Counted from the first letter of the stretch, positions 32,423-43,720 are shown. The stretch: DNA of 64,000 nt from Nesterenkonia pannonica (GCF_019575955.1 NZ_CP080575.1:1178001-1242000); one strand, 5' to 3'. Notes: generated by a model not told the origin, from the sequence alone. A program made the numbers and translations.

Positions 32423-33318
32423 GTGGATATTCAGCACCTGTACTCCGAATACATCGGCCGCGCTCAGCAGGTCCTCTCGGCCTTGGGCCTCGAGGGCGAC
32501 GTCGTCCAGCTGGACACGGTCTGCCTGGAGGTGAGCAGCCACGAGCGGTACGACCAGCTCAAGGCTCAGCTGACAGAGGAGGATGCGCGCCTGCTGTCCG
32601 AGAAGGAGATCAGCGGTCGACTCATTGCTGTCTTCGCGCCCGGCGCTCCGGTCGGAGGGGCCGGCAGCCGGTGGTTCGCCAGCTTCGTGGAGATCCCGCA
32701 GCCGAAGAGCGGTGCTGAGCCGGACGCCGAGGGCGTGAAGCACGTGCAGTTCGTCACGCGCACCGGCATTGAGGCTTTTCGTGAGAAGCACGAGCACATT
32801 CGCTTTGTGGAGCGCGGCAGCTCCGCCAATCGGCTGCTGGAGACCACTCATCAGGGCACGGTTCTGCGTTTCCATGACAAGAATCTGGGGCCGTCATCGA
32901 GCAGGAGAAGGCTGCCGCTCTTCTGCCCCCGGTGGAGTTCGCAGTCCCTGGTCCGATGAGGGAGGCGCTGGTGAGTGCCGTGGAATCCGGCGAGAAGACT
33001 GCCACGACGTCGCTGCTCGCCGAGTATCAGGCCTTCGGAGAGGCGCTTCCTGCGGTCGGGGATCGAGGTGTGGTGGTTGACTCGGACAACCAGCCTACCT
33101 GCGTCATCGAGGTCACCGACGTGCAGGTCGTCCCGCTGAAGGACGTCTCCCGCGCCCACATCACCGCCGAGGGAGAGGGCTTCGACGATCCGGGCCAGTG
33201 GCGTGCGGCCCACCGGGAGTTCTGGGACTCGGCCGAGGTCCGCGAGCACATCGGTGAGGACCTGGAGATCAGCGAGAGCACACTGGTGGTCCTGGAGCGA
33301 TTCCGCACTCTTCCCTAG
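32423..33318 (+). CDS. YecM-like VOC domain protein, apparently fused to an ASCH domain
   Basis: Residues 1-150 resemble the YecM-like VOC fold (LDTVCLEVSSHERYDQLKAQ, LIAVFAPGAPVGGAGSRWFA, KHVQFVTRTGIEAFREKHE). Residues 165-298 form an ASCH domain (MREALVSAVESGEKTATTSL, GDRGVVVDSDNQPTCVIEV, AAHREFWDSAEVREHIGED), a putative RNA- or nucleotide-binding fold. One lost G in the run near 32888 separates them; restoring it gives one continuous frame with a short helical linker. A GTG at 32932 could instead start a separate ASCH gene. Start GTG at 32423. The stop overlaps that of ispE on the other strand. Confidence 0.7.
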
Positions 33319-34373
33319 GAGGCATGGGCTCCTCCCGCGCTCCTCTGCTTCTGAGTGAGGAGCCGGGCCCCGCTTACTGGGGCAGTCACAGGAAGGGCCC
33401 ACACCTCTGCGCGCTCCTCCAGCGACGTGGCGAGCTGCGAGGCGTGAGCGGCGTCGTGGGCAAGAAAGAACACAGTTGGGCCGGAGCCTGAGACGATGCC
33501 CTGCATGGCTCCCTCTGAGAGCCCCAGATCCAAAAGGTCGTCCAATTCTGGAAGCTGGCTGACGGCAGGGGCCTGGAGATCGTTGACCATCAGGGCGGAG
33601 AGCGTCTCGGCGTCCGCCTGGGAGACCGCTCGCACCAGGTCCGGGTCAAGATCGGGATCCTCGGCGCGCACGCCGGCCTGCTCGCGCATGGAGTCCAGGG
33701 TGCGGTAGACCCCGGGGGTCGAGAGCCCCACCGAGGCTGGTGCGATGACCAGATGCAGCGTTCCGCGGTGCAGCAGCGGCGAGAGCTCGTCTCCCACGCC
33801 CTGACCGGCGGCTGCCCCGCCCATCAGGGCGAAGGGCACGTCTGCGCCCAGTTCGGCACCGATCTCGGCGAGCTGCTCTTTGGACAGCCCGGCGTTCCAC
33901 AGTGCCGAGCATGCGACCAGGGTGGCTGCCGCGTCCGCGGAGCCGCCCCCATGCCCCCGGCGACGGGCACGTTCTTCACCAGGGACAGGTCGACGCCGTA
34001 GCTCGGCGGCTCGCTGCCCAGCCACGGCCCAGAGAGCACCCCTTCGCGCTGCTGCCTGACGCGATCGCGCAGCAGTGCGGCAGCCCGGTAGGCGAGATTG
34101 CGCTCGTCCAGGGGTATCTCAGCCTAAGCACTCGCTCACCGGTGCTCTCATCGAGCAGATCCACGCCGGAGAACACGGAGCGTTCGGAGATGCTGACAGT
34201 GATGGCCTCGTCCTCGCGAGGCGAGGCTGTGACTCTCTCGTACATAGACACCGCGCAGTAGAGGGTGGCCACCTCGTGGTACCCGTCCGCGCGCACAGGG
34301 CCCACGCGGAGGCTGAGGTTGACCTTCCCGGGGCTTCCGCCGTCACATGCCCGAAGAGCTGACTGTCTCGCAT
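33315..34373 (-). CDS. ispE: 4-diphosphocytidyl-2-C-methyl-D-erythritol kinase
   Basis: GHMP kinase of the non-mevalonate isoprenoid pathway. The N-terminus (FGHVTAEAPG then VNLSLRVGPVRADGYHEV) holds the substrate Lys/Asn and His region, the Gly-rich ATP loop is VAGGMGGGSADAAATL, and the C-terminal GHMP loop is QGIVSGSGPTVFFLAHD. Frames change near 34325, 34120 and 33955. At 34122 the DNA reads GCCTAAGC; restoring GCCGGC gives VPAEIPLDERNLAYRAAALL, the family sequence. Start ATG at 34373. It is last in an operon with rsmA, TatD, TauE and a metallo-beta-lactamase gene. Confidence 0.92.
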
Positions 34374-34443
34374 AGTGCCCCCAACCCTAGACGCAGGGCC
34401 TGACAAGGTTCCTGACCCCACGCTGGCCCTCGCCTGGGAGAAG

Positions 34444-35412
34444 TCACAGCTCGCGCAGAGCGGCAGCCAGATGAGCGAAGGCTTCGACGTTCAGGGTCTC
34501 ACCCCGGGCTTGGGGGAGATGCCTGCCTTCACCAGCGCCTGCTCGGCGGCACCGGGGAGCTACCAGCGAGGACAGGGCCGCACGCAGCGTCTTGCGACGC
34601 TGGGCGAAGGCCGCGTCGATGACGGCGAAGACCTCGTCGCGGCGCACCTGTGCGCTGACCGGCTCGCGCCGGTCGAAGCGCACCAGGCCGGAGGAGATCC
34701 GCGGCTCCGGCCAGAAGACACGCTTGCCGACCACTCCGACCTTCCTCGTGTCAGTGTCCCACGCGGCCTTCACGCTCGGCACTCCGTAGATCTTCGAGCC
34801 CGGCTCGGCGGCCATGCGGTCGGCAACCTCCTCCTGCACCATCACCAGCCCCTTGGTGAGCGAGGGCAGAGCCTGCAGCAGGTGGAGCACGACGGGTACG
34901 GCAATGTTGTAGGGCAGGTTGGCCACGAGCACCTCCGGCTCGCCCAGGGCCACGGGAGGCCCGGCCTCGCGCACGGCGGCATCGCCGAAAGAGGAATGGT
35001 GACCTATCACCCTGCCGCTGAGCGTTCCTGCACGGATCTTCATCGCGTCCTGCCGCACCACCGTGAGGTGATCGGCGCTCTCGGGACGGAAGGATCGGAT
35101 CGTCTCCGGAAGCTGGGCGGCGAGCTTGGGGTCGATCTCCACGGCCGTGACATGGGCGGCCTCGTCCAGGAGCCCCAGGGTCAGCGAGCCCAGGCCCGGG
35201 CCCACCTCCAGCACGTGCTCATCGCCGCGCAGGTCCGCCAGTCCGACGATGCGTCGAATGGTGTTCGGATCGATCACAAAGTTCTGGCCCCACTGCTTGG
35301 TGGGGCGGATGCTCAGCCGGGCAGCCAGCTCGCGGACGTGCGCCGCCGAGAGCAGAGGTCGGGGAGACTCGGAGGGAGCGGAGGCGACCGCATCGGCGCT
35401 GGACCCGCTCAT
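34444..35412 (-). CDS. rsmA: 16S rRNA (adenine 1518/1519) dimethyltransferase
   Basis: Dimethylates two adjacent adenines in the 3' end of 16S r[36 protein letters not shown] (SAM site) and [19 protein letters not shown] (NLPY catalytic motif) are clear. The frame is continuous, but the stretch after AALSSLV is garbled by compensating errors near 34540 and returns to frame at [18 protein letters not shown]. Start ATG at 35412 overlaps the TatD stop (ATGA), which fixes the start over an in-frame ATG further upstream. Confidence 0.92.
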   Translation of the reverse strand: MSGSSADAVASAPSESPRPLLSAAHVRELAARLSIRPTKQWGQNFVIDPNTIRRIVGLADLRGDEHVLEVGPGLGSLTLGLLDEAAHVTAVEIDPKLAAQLPETIRSFRPESADHLTVVRQDAMKIRAGTLSGRVIGHHSSFGDAAVREAGPPVALGEPEVLVANLPYNIAVPVVLHLLQALPSLTKGLVMVQEEVADRMAAEPGSKIYGVPSVKAAWDTDTRKVGVVGKRVFWPEPRISSGLVRFDRREPVSAQVRRDEVFAVIDAAFAQRRKTLRAALSSLVAPRCRRAGAGEGRHLPQARGETLNVEAFAHLAAALREL

Positions 35413-36414
35413 GTCCACGTCCCGTAGGCCTGGGCGGTGTTGAGCATGACCTGCTGGCACAGCCCGGGCAGGGCAGCCTCGCGCACCTGAGCCATGCGTC
35501 GCATGGTCTGCGGAATCATGTAGGGAGCGTTGGGCTGACCGCGATAGGGGTGCGGGGTGAGGAAGGGGCAGTCGGTCTCGACGAGGATGAGCTGGGGTCA
35601 GCCTCGCGGAGCCTGTCCCGTATGCCTTCGGCGTTGTTGAACGTCACGGTGCCGGCGAAGCTCATGTACCAGCCGTTCGCGTTGCATATCCTGGCCAGCT
35701 CGGCGTCCCCGGAGTAGCAGTGGAAGACGACTGCCGCGGCAGCGCCGGGGCGTCCTTCAGCACGCGGACGACATCGGCGTGCGCCTCGCGGTCGTGGATC
35801 TGTACGGGAAGCCCGCGCTGAGCGGCAAGCGCCAGGTGGTCGTAGAAGGACTCCTTCTGCGCGGCCCGTCCGGCCTCTGCGGTGCGGAAGAAGTCCAGCC
35901 CCGTCTCTCCCACAGCGACCACATGCTCGGCCTCCGCCAGGGTCGTAATCTCCTCGAAGGCAGAGGCATACTTGCCCTTCTCCGCCAGCTGCGGAGCATC
36001 GTTGGGGTGCAGGGCCACCGCGGCTTTGGCGCGCGGGTCGGTCCGAGCGGCCTCGACGGAGAAGCGTGAGCTGGCGACGTCGTACCCCACCAGCACGGCG
36101 CCGCTGACGCCGACCTGCTGGGCGGCATCGAGATGCTCTGCCACGGTCACCTGGACCTGCCCGTCCCGGAAGTCCAGGTGAGCATGGTTGTCGATTACGG
36201 GAACAGGGAGCGGCTCCGGCGCTGGAGGGTAGTCGAGGCGCCGCTTCCGGCCCGACTTCTCCTCGGTAAGCTCGCGCACCGGCCCGCGCTCGCCGAGCGG
36301 CTCCGCCGCAGCGGGACGATAGGCGGCAGGGATCTCACCGGGGGTCACAGCTGATGGGCTCACACCGCCGGAGTCTACCGAGCGGGCGGCCGCTGCCGCT
36401 TGATGAGGAGTCAT
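35409..36414 (-). CDS. TatD-family metal-dependent hydrolase
   Basis: Two-metal deoxyribonuclease-type hydrolase. [15 protein letters not shown] holds the first His pair, [14 protein letters not shown] the Glu, [15 protein letters not shown] a His and [17 protein letters not shown] the last Asp. An N-terminal extension of about 75 residues, rich in Ala and Pro, precedes the domain. Frames break near 35735 and 35590. Start ATG at 36414 overlaps the TauE stop, and the stop at 35409 overlaps the rsmA start. TatD-rsmA-ispE is a common order in actinobacteria. Confidence 0.9.
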
Positions 36415-37163
36415 ACGAGCTGGACCAGCCCTGTCACCAGCGCCATGACCGCGCCGAGGAAGGCCAGCGCGATCACAAGCCTGCGCACAGTGCCCGCCGC
36501 GACGCGCCTGCTGAGATGCCCGCCGATCCAAATGCCGACCAGGATTGCTATCAGGCAGCCCAGCCATACGGTCCAGTGGAACTGGGGAGTCTGATTCCCG
36601 CTGAAGGTGAGCTTGCTGCTGAGCGCGCCCGCAGAGATGGCCACCCACAGCGGCTGGAGCGTCGCGGCCATACGGTGGGGTTCCACCGGGCAAGCACCGC
36701 GTAGATCGTCATGGCAGGGCCGCCCACGCTTACCAGCACGGTTCCGGCGCCTGCGCTTACGCTTACCAGGATGCGCGCTGCGGGGCCGTCGTGCGGCTTC
36801 CTCCCACCCAGGAGGCAATGATTCCGGCTGAGAGTCCCAGGATCACCAAGGTGGCCACCACCACGTAGAGCACACCTACGTGGGAGCGTTCAGCGACCCA
36901 TGCGAAGAGCGGGGTGACGAGAACCGCCGCGGAACGATCCACGCGATGCGCCGCCATTCGATGTCTCTCCACACGGCGGCGAGCATGATCAGAGGCATGG
37001 CCCCGCCGAGGATGTTGGTCAGCATCACACCGGAATGGGGGCCGAGCATCACGACGAAGAAGGGTGAGACGACCATGGCGAAGCCCAGGCCGGTCACGCG
37101 CTGCAGAGCCGAGGCCACCACCACAAGCCCGACGACGGCCGCCGGTATGAGCAGCTCGCTCAC
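36411..37163 (-). CDS. TauE/SafE-family (sulfite exporter-like) membrane protein
   Basis: Eight-helix anion transporter family. The first repeat has ALQRVTGLGFAMVVSPFFVV and MLTNILGGAMPLIMLAAVW; the second has TVLVSVGGPAMTIYAVLARW and GCLIAILVGIWIGGHLSRRV. Frames break near 36930, 36790 and 36680. GTAAGC occurs three times on the coding strand between 36725 and 36775 at places that would read Ala-Gly with GCCGGC. Start is GTG at 37163 overlapping the previous stop. The anion carried is unknown. Confidence 0.8.
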
Positions 37164-37851
37164 CCGGAGACGAATTCTTGGGTGGAGATATCCCGTTCGG
37201 GCTCGGAGACCGTGATCTCGTAGGGGCCGCTCTCGCGCAGCCAGGTCAGCTCGTATCCGGTCAGGTTGGTGATCTGGCGGGTGAACAGTTCGCGCCCACG
37301 GTCGGCGAGGAGCTCGTCGTGAATGGGGATGACGGTCTTCAGCCCGTCGAAGCCGCGCACGAACTCCACCTGCTCCTTCATCGCCGACCAGGGGGCCATG
37401 ATCGGCAGTGCGAGGACATCGATGGAGGGCGGGGTGCTCTCCAGGGCATCGCCCGGGTGGAAGAGGGTCGGCTCCTCCGGGTGGGTGATCACGTAGCCGA
37501 CGTTCCTCACGCGCGGGATGTCGTCGTGGATGACGGCGTGATCTCCTCCCACGACCTGCACCTGCAGCCTACCGACGGCGAACTTCGCCCCAGGAACCAC
37601 GTGCTGGACACCGGAGAGACGGACAGCCTCGTCCGTGTCAGTGGGCGCGCGGACGGCGGCGTCCGGGTTGGCCTCCACCAGAGCGGCAGCATGCTCGGGG
37701 TCCAGGTGGTCCGGATGCCGGTGGGTGATGAGGATGCCGTCCAGCCCCTCTGTGCCGTGCCACGCATCGGAGAACGCCCTGGGTCCAGCAGCACGCGAGT
37801 GTCTGCGGCTTCGATCAGCAGGCATGAGTGTCCCAAGTGTGTGATCTGCAT
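37160..37851 (-). CDS. Metallo-beta-lactamase fold hydrolase (UlaG-like)
   Basis: About 230 residues. The metal motif is ITHRHPDHLDPEH (HxHxDH), followed by TLFHPGDAL and LALPIMAPWSAMKEQVEFV, and IPIHDELLADRGRELF near the end. The N-terminus MQITHLGHSCLLIEAADTRV is in another frame until a break near 37780. Start ATG at 37851. It is first in the five-gene overlapping operon that ends with ispE. The substrate is unknown. Confidence 0.85.
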
Positions 37852-37948
37852 ACGACTGATCCTACGTGTCGGCCTGAACGTCCGCCGGGCGATGAGCTGA
37901 GTCTGGACTGATTACCGACTGCGGGCGTCGAGTCAATACCCTGTTTCT

Positions 37949-39757
37949 GTGGCACATCTATTGGGCGCCGAAGCCCTGCATCTTCAGTATCCGACGCACA
38001 CTGTGTTCGAATCGGTCACCATCGGGGTCAATGAGGGCGATCGGATCGGGATCGTGGGTCGCAACGGCGGAGGAAAGTCGAGCCTGATGGCGATGCTCTC
38101 GGGCCAGCTGCAGCCCGACGCCGGGCGCGTGACACGTCGCAGCGGCGTGCGCTTCGGCGTGCTCGACCAGTCCGACGATCTGAGTGCGACAGACACCGTG
38201 GGCTACTCCATCGTCGGGGACCAGGCGGACCACGAGTGGGCATCGGACGCGAAGATCCGTGATGTGATCTCCGGCCTGGCCTCGGACCTCCCGTGGGATC
38301 GTCCGGTGGCGGAGCTCAGCGGGGGCAGCGCAGGCGGGTCGCTCTGGCGAAGCTCCTGGTCGGCGAGTGGGACCTGATGGCCCTCGACGAGCCCACGAAC
38401 CACTTGGACGTCGAAGGCATCGCATGGCTCGCCGGGCACCTGAAGCGCCGCTGGGCGAAAACCTCCGGCGGACTGCTGGTCATCACTCACGATCGCTGGT
38501 TCCTCGACGAAGTGTGCACCACCACCTGGGAGGTCCACGACGGCATCGTCGAGCCCTTCGAGGGCGGCTACGCGGCCTACGTGCTGCAGCGCGTGGAGAG
38601 GGACAAGCAGGCCGCAGCGGTGGAGGCGAAGCGCCAGAACCTGATGCGCAAGGAGCTCGCCTGGCTGCGTCGAGGGGCCCCGGCCCGCACCTCGAAGCCA
38701 AAGTTCCGTGTGGAGGCGGCCAACCAGCTCATCAACGATGTTCCGCCCCCGAGGGACAGTGTGGAGCTGAAGAAGATGGCGACCGCGCGCCTGGGCAAAG
38801 ACGTGGTCGACCTCCTGGGAGTCTCGGTGGCGTTCGACGGGCGCGTCGTGCTCAACGATGTGACGTGGAGGATCGGTCCGGGGAGCGCACGGGCATTCTG
38901 GGAGCCAACGGTGCCGGCAAGTCCACCCTGCTGGGGCTCATCGCCGGAACCGTCGAGCCCACCGAGGGCCGGATCAAGCGGGGCAAGACGGTGAAGGTCG
39001 GCATCCTGGATCAGCAGTTCTCGCAGCTGGCTGAGATCGAATCCGATCGGGTTCGTGAGGTCCTCGCCCGGGAGAAGACGGTTGTCGAGGTGGAGGGCAA
39101 GGAGACGACGCCCTCCCAGCTGCTCGAACGGCTGGGGTTCTCCCGCGCTCACCTGTCCTCGCGAGTGGGCGATCTCTCGGGAGGTCAGCGACGGCGGCTT
39201 CAGCTGCTGCTGGTGCTGCTGAGCGAGTGCAACGTCATGATTCTCGACGAGCCCTCCAACGATGTGGACCTCGACATGCTCGCAGCCATCGAGGACCTCC
39301 TAGACTCCTGGCCTACCACACTCATCGTCGTGTCGCACGACCGGTACCTTCTCGAACGGGCCACCGATCAGCAGTATGCGATCCTCGGCGGATCGCTGCG
39401 CCACGTGCCCGGGGGTGTGGACGAGTACCTGCAGCTCCGGGATCAGCAGTTTACGCCGTCCGCTGCCCCGGGAGCCGCGGCGAATCAGCGCCTCTGAGCC
39501 CCAGCGGGCCGAAGCCCGAGAAGGACGCCGGCGTCTCAGGCGCGGACCGGCGGGCTGCGCAGAAGGAGGCGTCATCGATCGAGCGGAAGCTGGAGAAGAT
39601 GCAGGCCCAGGTGAACGAGCTCGATGAGCGTCTGGCTGCCCATGACCAGAGCGACTTCGAGGGGCTGGCTGCCATCACCGCTGAGCGGCAGCAGGTCCAG
39701 GACCAGGCCGATGAGCTGGAGAGCAGGTGGCTGGAGCTCGCTGAGATCACGGGATAG
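37949..39757 (+). CDS. ABC-F family ATPase (Uup-like)
   Basis: Soluble tandem ATPase that acts on ribosomes. First domain: Walker A GIVGRNGGGKSSLMAML, signature ELSGGQRRRVALAKLL, Walker B LMALDEPTNHLDVEG. Second domain: Walker A ILGANGAGKSTLLGLIAG, signature DLSGGQRRRLQLLLVLL, Walker B VMILDEPSNDVDLDM. A linker of about 80 residues lies between. The C-terminal coiled coil (SIERKLEKMQAQVNELDERL) is the Uup-type tail. Frames break near 38325, 38880 and 39480. Start GTG at 37949. Confidence 0.92.
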
Positions 39758-39760
39758 GCC

Positions 39761-40930
39761 TCAGGGGCCCTGCGGCTCCAGGTCGTCACTGGTGAGGACC
39801 CAGTCAGGAAGGTCTGCGCCGAACGCTTCAGCAGTTGCACCGTCAGTGGTCAGCGACCAGCGCACGAGCCCGTCGACTTCGGCTTCGTACTTGTCCCAGT
39901 TGAACCAGCTGATCAGCCGAATGTGCTCGAACCTCTCGTGCACCTCCTCCGAGAAGACCTGCTGCCACCAGCTGCGCCGGATCGCGAGGCCGCGTTCGTC
40001 GTCGGCGTCCGCGGAGACGAACGCGGCCGTCTCAGGGATGGCCATCGGCTTGCCCTGTTCCACCGCGTACTCCGTATAGAAGTCGGGGAAGACAGTGTCA
40101 TCTCCGCCGAGCCCGTCGTAGGAGCCTGTCAGCTGGTCGGTGAGCTTGCCGGGCTCGGGCATGCTGTCGGTGCCCCAGGGGTAGGAGTCGCCCCAGTGAT
40201 AGATGGTCATGCCTACCCAGTCGACGACGTCATCGCCGGGATAGTAGGGGCGTAGGGGTCGTCGCCCTCGGTGAGGTGGCCGTCGCCGTCGGTGTCGAGG
40301 GCCGCGTGGTCCGCAGAGCCTGGCTGGGCATGGTGACCGCCGCCCGAGTAGGGGTACCCGCCGGCGTAGTTGGGCGCCCAGAGCATCTCGGTCGCCGGAG
40401 CGGCGCTGACTGCCTCCGCCACCTCCCTGAAGCTGCGCACGTACTCTTCGGGCTGCTGCCCCCATGCATACCAGGAGCCGTTCATCTCGTGGGCGTATCT
40501 GAGCAGGACCGGCACTCCGGATTCGTTGATGCTCCGGAGTACGCTCACCAGCTCCTCGATCACCTCAGGGGTGACGGCGCCCAGACCATCGACAGGCTCC
40601 ACAGTGAGCATCAGCACGCCGTTGAACTCGGCGATCTGGTCCGCTGCTGCGGTGACGTTCTCCACGTCCCCTCGTCCCACGGAAGCTCCACGAACGAGAC
40701 CGCAGCGCCGGGCCCGACCCCGGTCGTCTCGGCGAATTCGCGGAGGGTCTCCACGCCCCAGTCAGGGTTCAGCCCGAACACAGTTCGCCCCTCGGGAAGC
40801 AGGGCCGAGGGAGGAATGGCGGAAGCCCGTGCGTTCACCTCGTTCTCCTCCCGCGCGGGTACTCGAGTCAGGGCTGCCCAGTGTGCGGCATGCCTCAGAG
40901 GTCCCGCTGAGGCCAGGATCAGTTTGCTCT
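39761..40930 (-). CDS. GH26-like glycoside hydrolase (beta-mannanase type)
   Basis: Clan A glycosidase. LLRYAHEMNGSWYAWGQQP holds the acid/base Glu (HEMN) and GKPMAIPETAAFVSAD the nucleophile Glu; MTIYHWGDSYPWGTDSM and RLISWFNWDKYEAE are further active-site strands. An EF-hand-like insert, DTDGDGHLTEGDD, could bind calcium. Frames break near 40660, 40450 and 40250. The N-terminus and any signal peptide are not resolved, so the start is approximate. It ends three bases from the ABC-F stop on the other strand. Confidence 0.75.
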
Positions 40931-40993
40931 GAGGGCCGCGGTGGCCGCTACCCTGACAGGGAGCGCATCCATACTGGCACAGCCGAGCTGGCC

Positions 40994-41134
40994 ATGACGT
41001 CGTCACCTGCCCCGAAGGAACTCGTGCACATCACTCCCGCCAAGCGGCTCATCGCCGTCCTGCTGGCCCTCATGCTCTTCCTCTCAGCGGGCGCAGGCCT
41101 TCTCGCCACACTGGCCGACGCCGCCGCTGCCTGA
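40994..41134 (+). CDS. Small single-helix membrane protein
   Basis: 46 residues: a short polar N-terminus, then one membrane helix (LIAVLLALMLFLSAGAGLLA) and a short Ala-rich end. ATG at 40994; no strong ribosome site is visible. It lies between the GH26-like gene and tRNA-Gln. I do not recognise it; codon use is like its neighbours, so it may be real. Confidence 0.45.
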   Translation: MTSSPAPKELVHITPAKRLIAVLLALMLFLSAGAGLLATLADAAAA

Positions 41135-41180
41135 AGCCTCGGGCGATCTGTTCCTTGGTAGTCTTGTCGGGCTTGATTCA

Positions 41181-41251
41181 TCCGCCATGGTGTAAGGGCA
41201 GCACACCGGTTTTTGGTACCGATAGTCTAGGTTCGAATCCTAGTGGCGGAA
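41181..41251 (+). tRNA. tRNA-Gln (anticodon TTG)
   Basis: The 7-base acceptor stem TCCGCCA (41181-41187) pairs with TGGCGGA (41244-41250), the discriminator is A, and the T arm CTAGG-TTCGAAT-CCTAG is perfect. The anticodon loop is TTTTGGT with TTG at the anticodon. One mismatch (C-A) sits at the outer pair of the anticodon stem. No CCA is encoded. The glmU start lies two bases downstream. Confidence 0.93.
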
Positions 41252-41252
41252 C

Positions 41253-42737
41253 GTGAGAACACCAGTGCGCCCGACCGCAGTGATCGTGCTTGCCGCAGGC
41301 GCGGCACCCGCATGAAGTCATCGCTGCCGAAGATCCTCCATCCCCTGGCAGGCACGAGCCTCATCGGCCACGCCCTGGACACCGCGCGGGCGATCGAGCC
41401 CGAGCATCTCGTGGCGGTGGTCCGCCATGAGCGGGAGCAGGTCGCCAGGCACATCACCGAGCACGACGCCGACGTGTTGCTGGCCGATCAGGATGACATT
41501 CCTGGGACCGGCCGTGCGGTGGAGTGCGGGCTGGCGGCTCTTCCTGAGGAGGCGCTCACCGGCACCGTCGTGGTGACCTACGGCGATGTTCCGCTGCTGA
41601 CCCCGGCGCTGCTCAGCGACCTCGTCTTTGAGCACGAGGGAAAGGGCAGCGCGGTCACAGTGCTCTCCGCAGAGGTGCAGGATCCCACCGGCTACGGGCG
41701 AGTCCTCCGTCAGGGCGATGACGTCATCGGCATCGTGGAGCACAAGGATGCGGACGAGTCGCAGCGGGCAGTGCGCGAGATCAACTCGGGCATCTATGCC
41801 TTCGACGCTGCCGTCCTGACCCGGGCGCTGCAGCAGGTCTCCACGGAGAACGCTCAGGGCGAGAAGTACCTGACGGATGTGCTCGCCATCGCCCACCGTG
41901 AGGGCGGCAGAGTCTCCGCCGTCGTGGCGGAGGACCGCTGGCAGGTGGAGGGAGCCAACGACCGGGTCCAGCTGCAGGCCCTCGGCGCCGAGCTCAACCG
42001 GCGGGTCGTCGAAGCTGCGATGCGCGCGGGGACCACCGTGGTGGACCCCGCGTCCACATGGATCGAGCCGACCGTCACCCTCGAGCAGGACACCACCATC
42101 CTGCCGGGCACGCAGCTGCACGGCGCAACCCACGTCGCTGCTTACGCCACCGTAGGCCCGGACACCACACTCACCGATGTCACAGTCGGGCAGGGGGCCA
42201 AGGTCATCCGCACCCACGGCGCAGGTGCGGTGATCGGCGCGGGCAGCAGCGTGGGCCCATTCACCTACCTGCGTCCGGGCACGGTGCTTGGGGAAGCGGG
42301 CAGGATCGGCGCGTTCTACGAGACCAAGAACGTCCGCATCGGGAACCGCAGCAAGCTCAGCCACCTCGGCTACGCTTACGATGCGGAGATCGGCGAGGAC
42401 TCCAACATCGGCTGCGGCAACATCACCGCCAACTACGACGGGGTGGACAAGCACCGCACCGTGATCGGCGACCACGTGCGCACCAGCTCCAACACCGTCT
42501 TCGTTGCGCCCGTAGAGCTCGGCGACGGCGCGTACACGGGCGCGAAGCGCGGTGGTTCGCCAGGACGTGCCGCACGGCGCACTGGCCATCACGGCAGCGC
42601 AGCAGCGAAATCTTGAAGGATGGGTCGAGCGAAGGAGGCCCGGCTCCGCAGCGGCACAGGCAGCGGAGAGGGCTGGTCTCGCGTCCGCCGAACAGTCAGA
42701 GAACACCGAAGGGGCAGGGGAGCACCGCAATGGATGA
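41253..42737 (+). CDS. glmU: Bifunctional N-acetylglucosamine-1-phosphate uridyltransferase / glucosamine-1-phosphate acetyltransferase
   Basis: Makes UDP-GlcNAc. The uridyltransferase domain starts [10 protein letters not shown] and continues [15 protein letters not shown], with [15 protein letters not shown] and [19 protein letters not shown]. The left-handed beta-helix acetyltransferase has [20 protein letters not shown] and [17 protein letters not shown]. Frames break near 41305 (G run) and 42542. GCTTAC at 42140 gives AYAT where AGAT is expected, and GCGAAGC at 42542 stands where TGAGAVVR needs GCCGGC. Start GTG at 41253 is two bases after the tRNA; GTG at 41265 is an alternative. The end overlaps prs. 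Confidence 0.93.
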
Positions 42738-43708
42738 GATCAGGGTCCACACCGAGAAGACCATGGTCGTCGCCTCAGGCCGGGCGCACCCTCAGCTGGG
42801 GAGGAGATCGCGGCCGAGCTGGGCACCGAGCTGCTCCCCATGGACGCCTACGACTTCGCCAACGGCGAGATCTATGTGCGATCGGCGGAGTCCGTCCGGG
42901 GCAAGGATGTGTTCCTCATCCAGTCGCATCCGGCTCCGCTGAACAACTGGCTCATGGAGCAGCTGATCATGATCGACTCGATGAAGCGGGCCTCCGCCAA
43001 GCGCATCACGGTCGTCAGCCCCTTCTACCCTACTCGCGTCAGGACAAGAAGGGCCGCGGACGCGAGCCGATCTCCGCACGCCTGGTCGCCGACATGTACC
43101 GAACCGCTGGCGCGGACCGGATCATGACCGTTGATCTGCACACCGCGCAGATACAGGGCTTCTTCGACGGTCCCGTCGACCACCTCTTCGGGATTCCGCT
43201 GCTGGCCGACTACATCCGTGGTGAGGTCTCCGAGGACGAGGTGACGGTGGTGTCCCCGGACACTGGTCGCGTTCGGGTCGCTGAGCAGTGGGCGGACCGG
43301 CTCGGAGGAGCGCCCCTGGCGTTCGTCCACAAGACGCGTGATCTGACCCAGCCCAACCTGGCTGAGGCGAAGCGCGTCGTCGGTGACATCGAAGGCCGCA
43401 CCTGCGTTCTGATCGACGACATGATCGACACCGGCGGGACCATCTCAGGCGCGGTGAAGGTGCTCAAGGACGCCGGCGCCAAGGACGTGATCATCGCAGC
43501 GACCCATGCCATCCTCTCGGAGCCTGCGGCTGAGCGGCTCGCCAACTGCGGGGCCCGTCAGGTTGTGGTCACGAACACGCTTCCGATCCCCGAGGAGAAG
43601 CGCTTCGAGAACCTGAAGGTCCTCTCCATCGCTCCCATCCTTGCCCGCGCGATCAAAGAGGTGTTCACCGACGGGTCGGTGACCACACTCTTCGACGGCC
43701 AGTCCTGA
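42730..43708 (+). CDS. prs: Ribose-phosphate pyrophosphokinase
   Basis: Makes PRPP from ribose-5-phosphate and [43 protein letters not shown] (catalytic flexible loop), [18 protein letters not shown] and the PRPP loop [16 protein letters not shown] are clear. Frames break near 42805 and 43030. Start ATG at 42730 overlaps the glmU stop by eight bases, giving translational coupling. The protein ends 12 bases from the pobA stop on the other strand. Confidence 0.95.
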
Positions 43709-43720
43709 GCGTCGCGGCGG

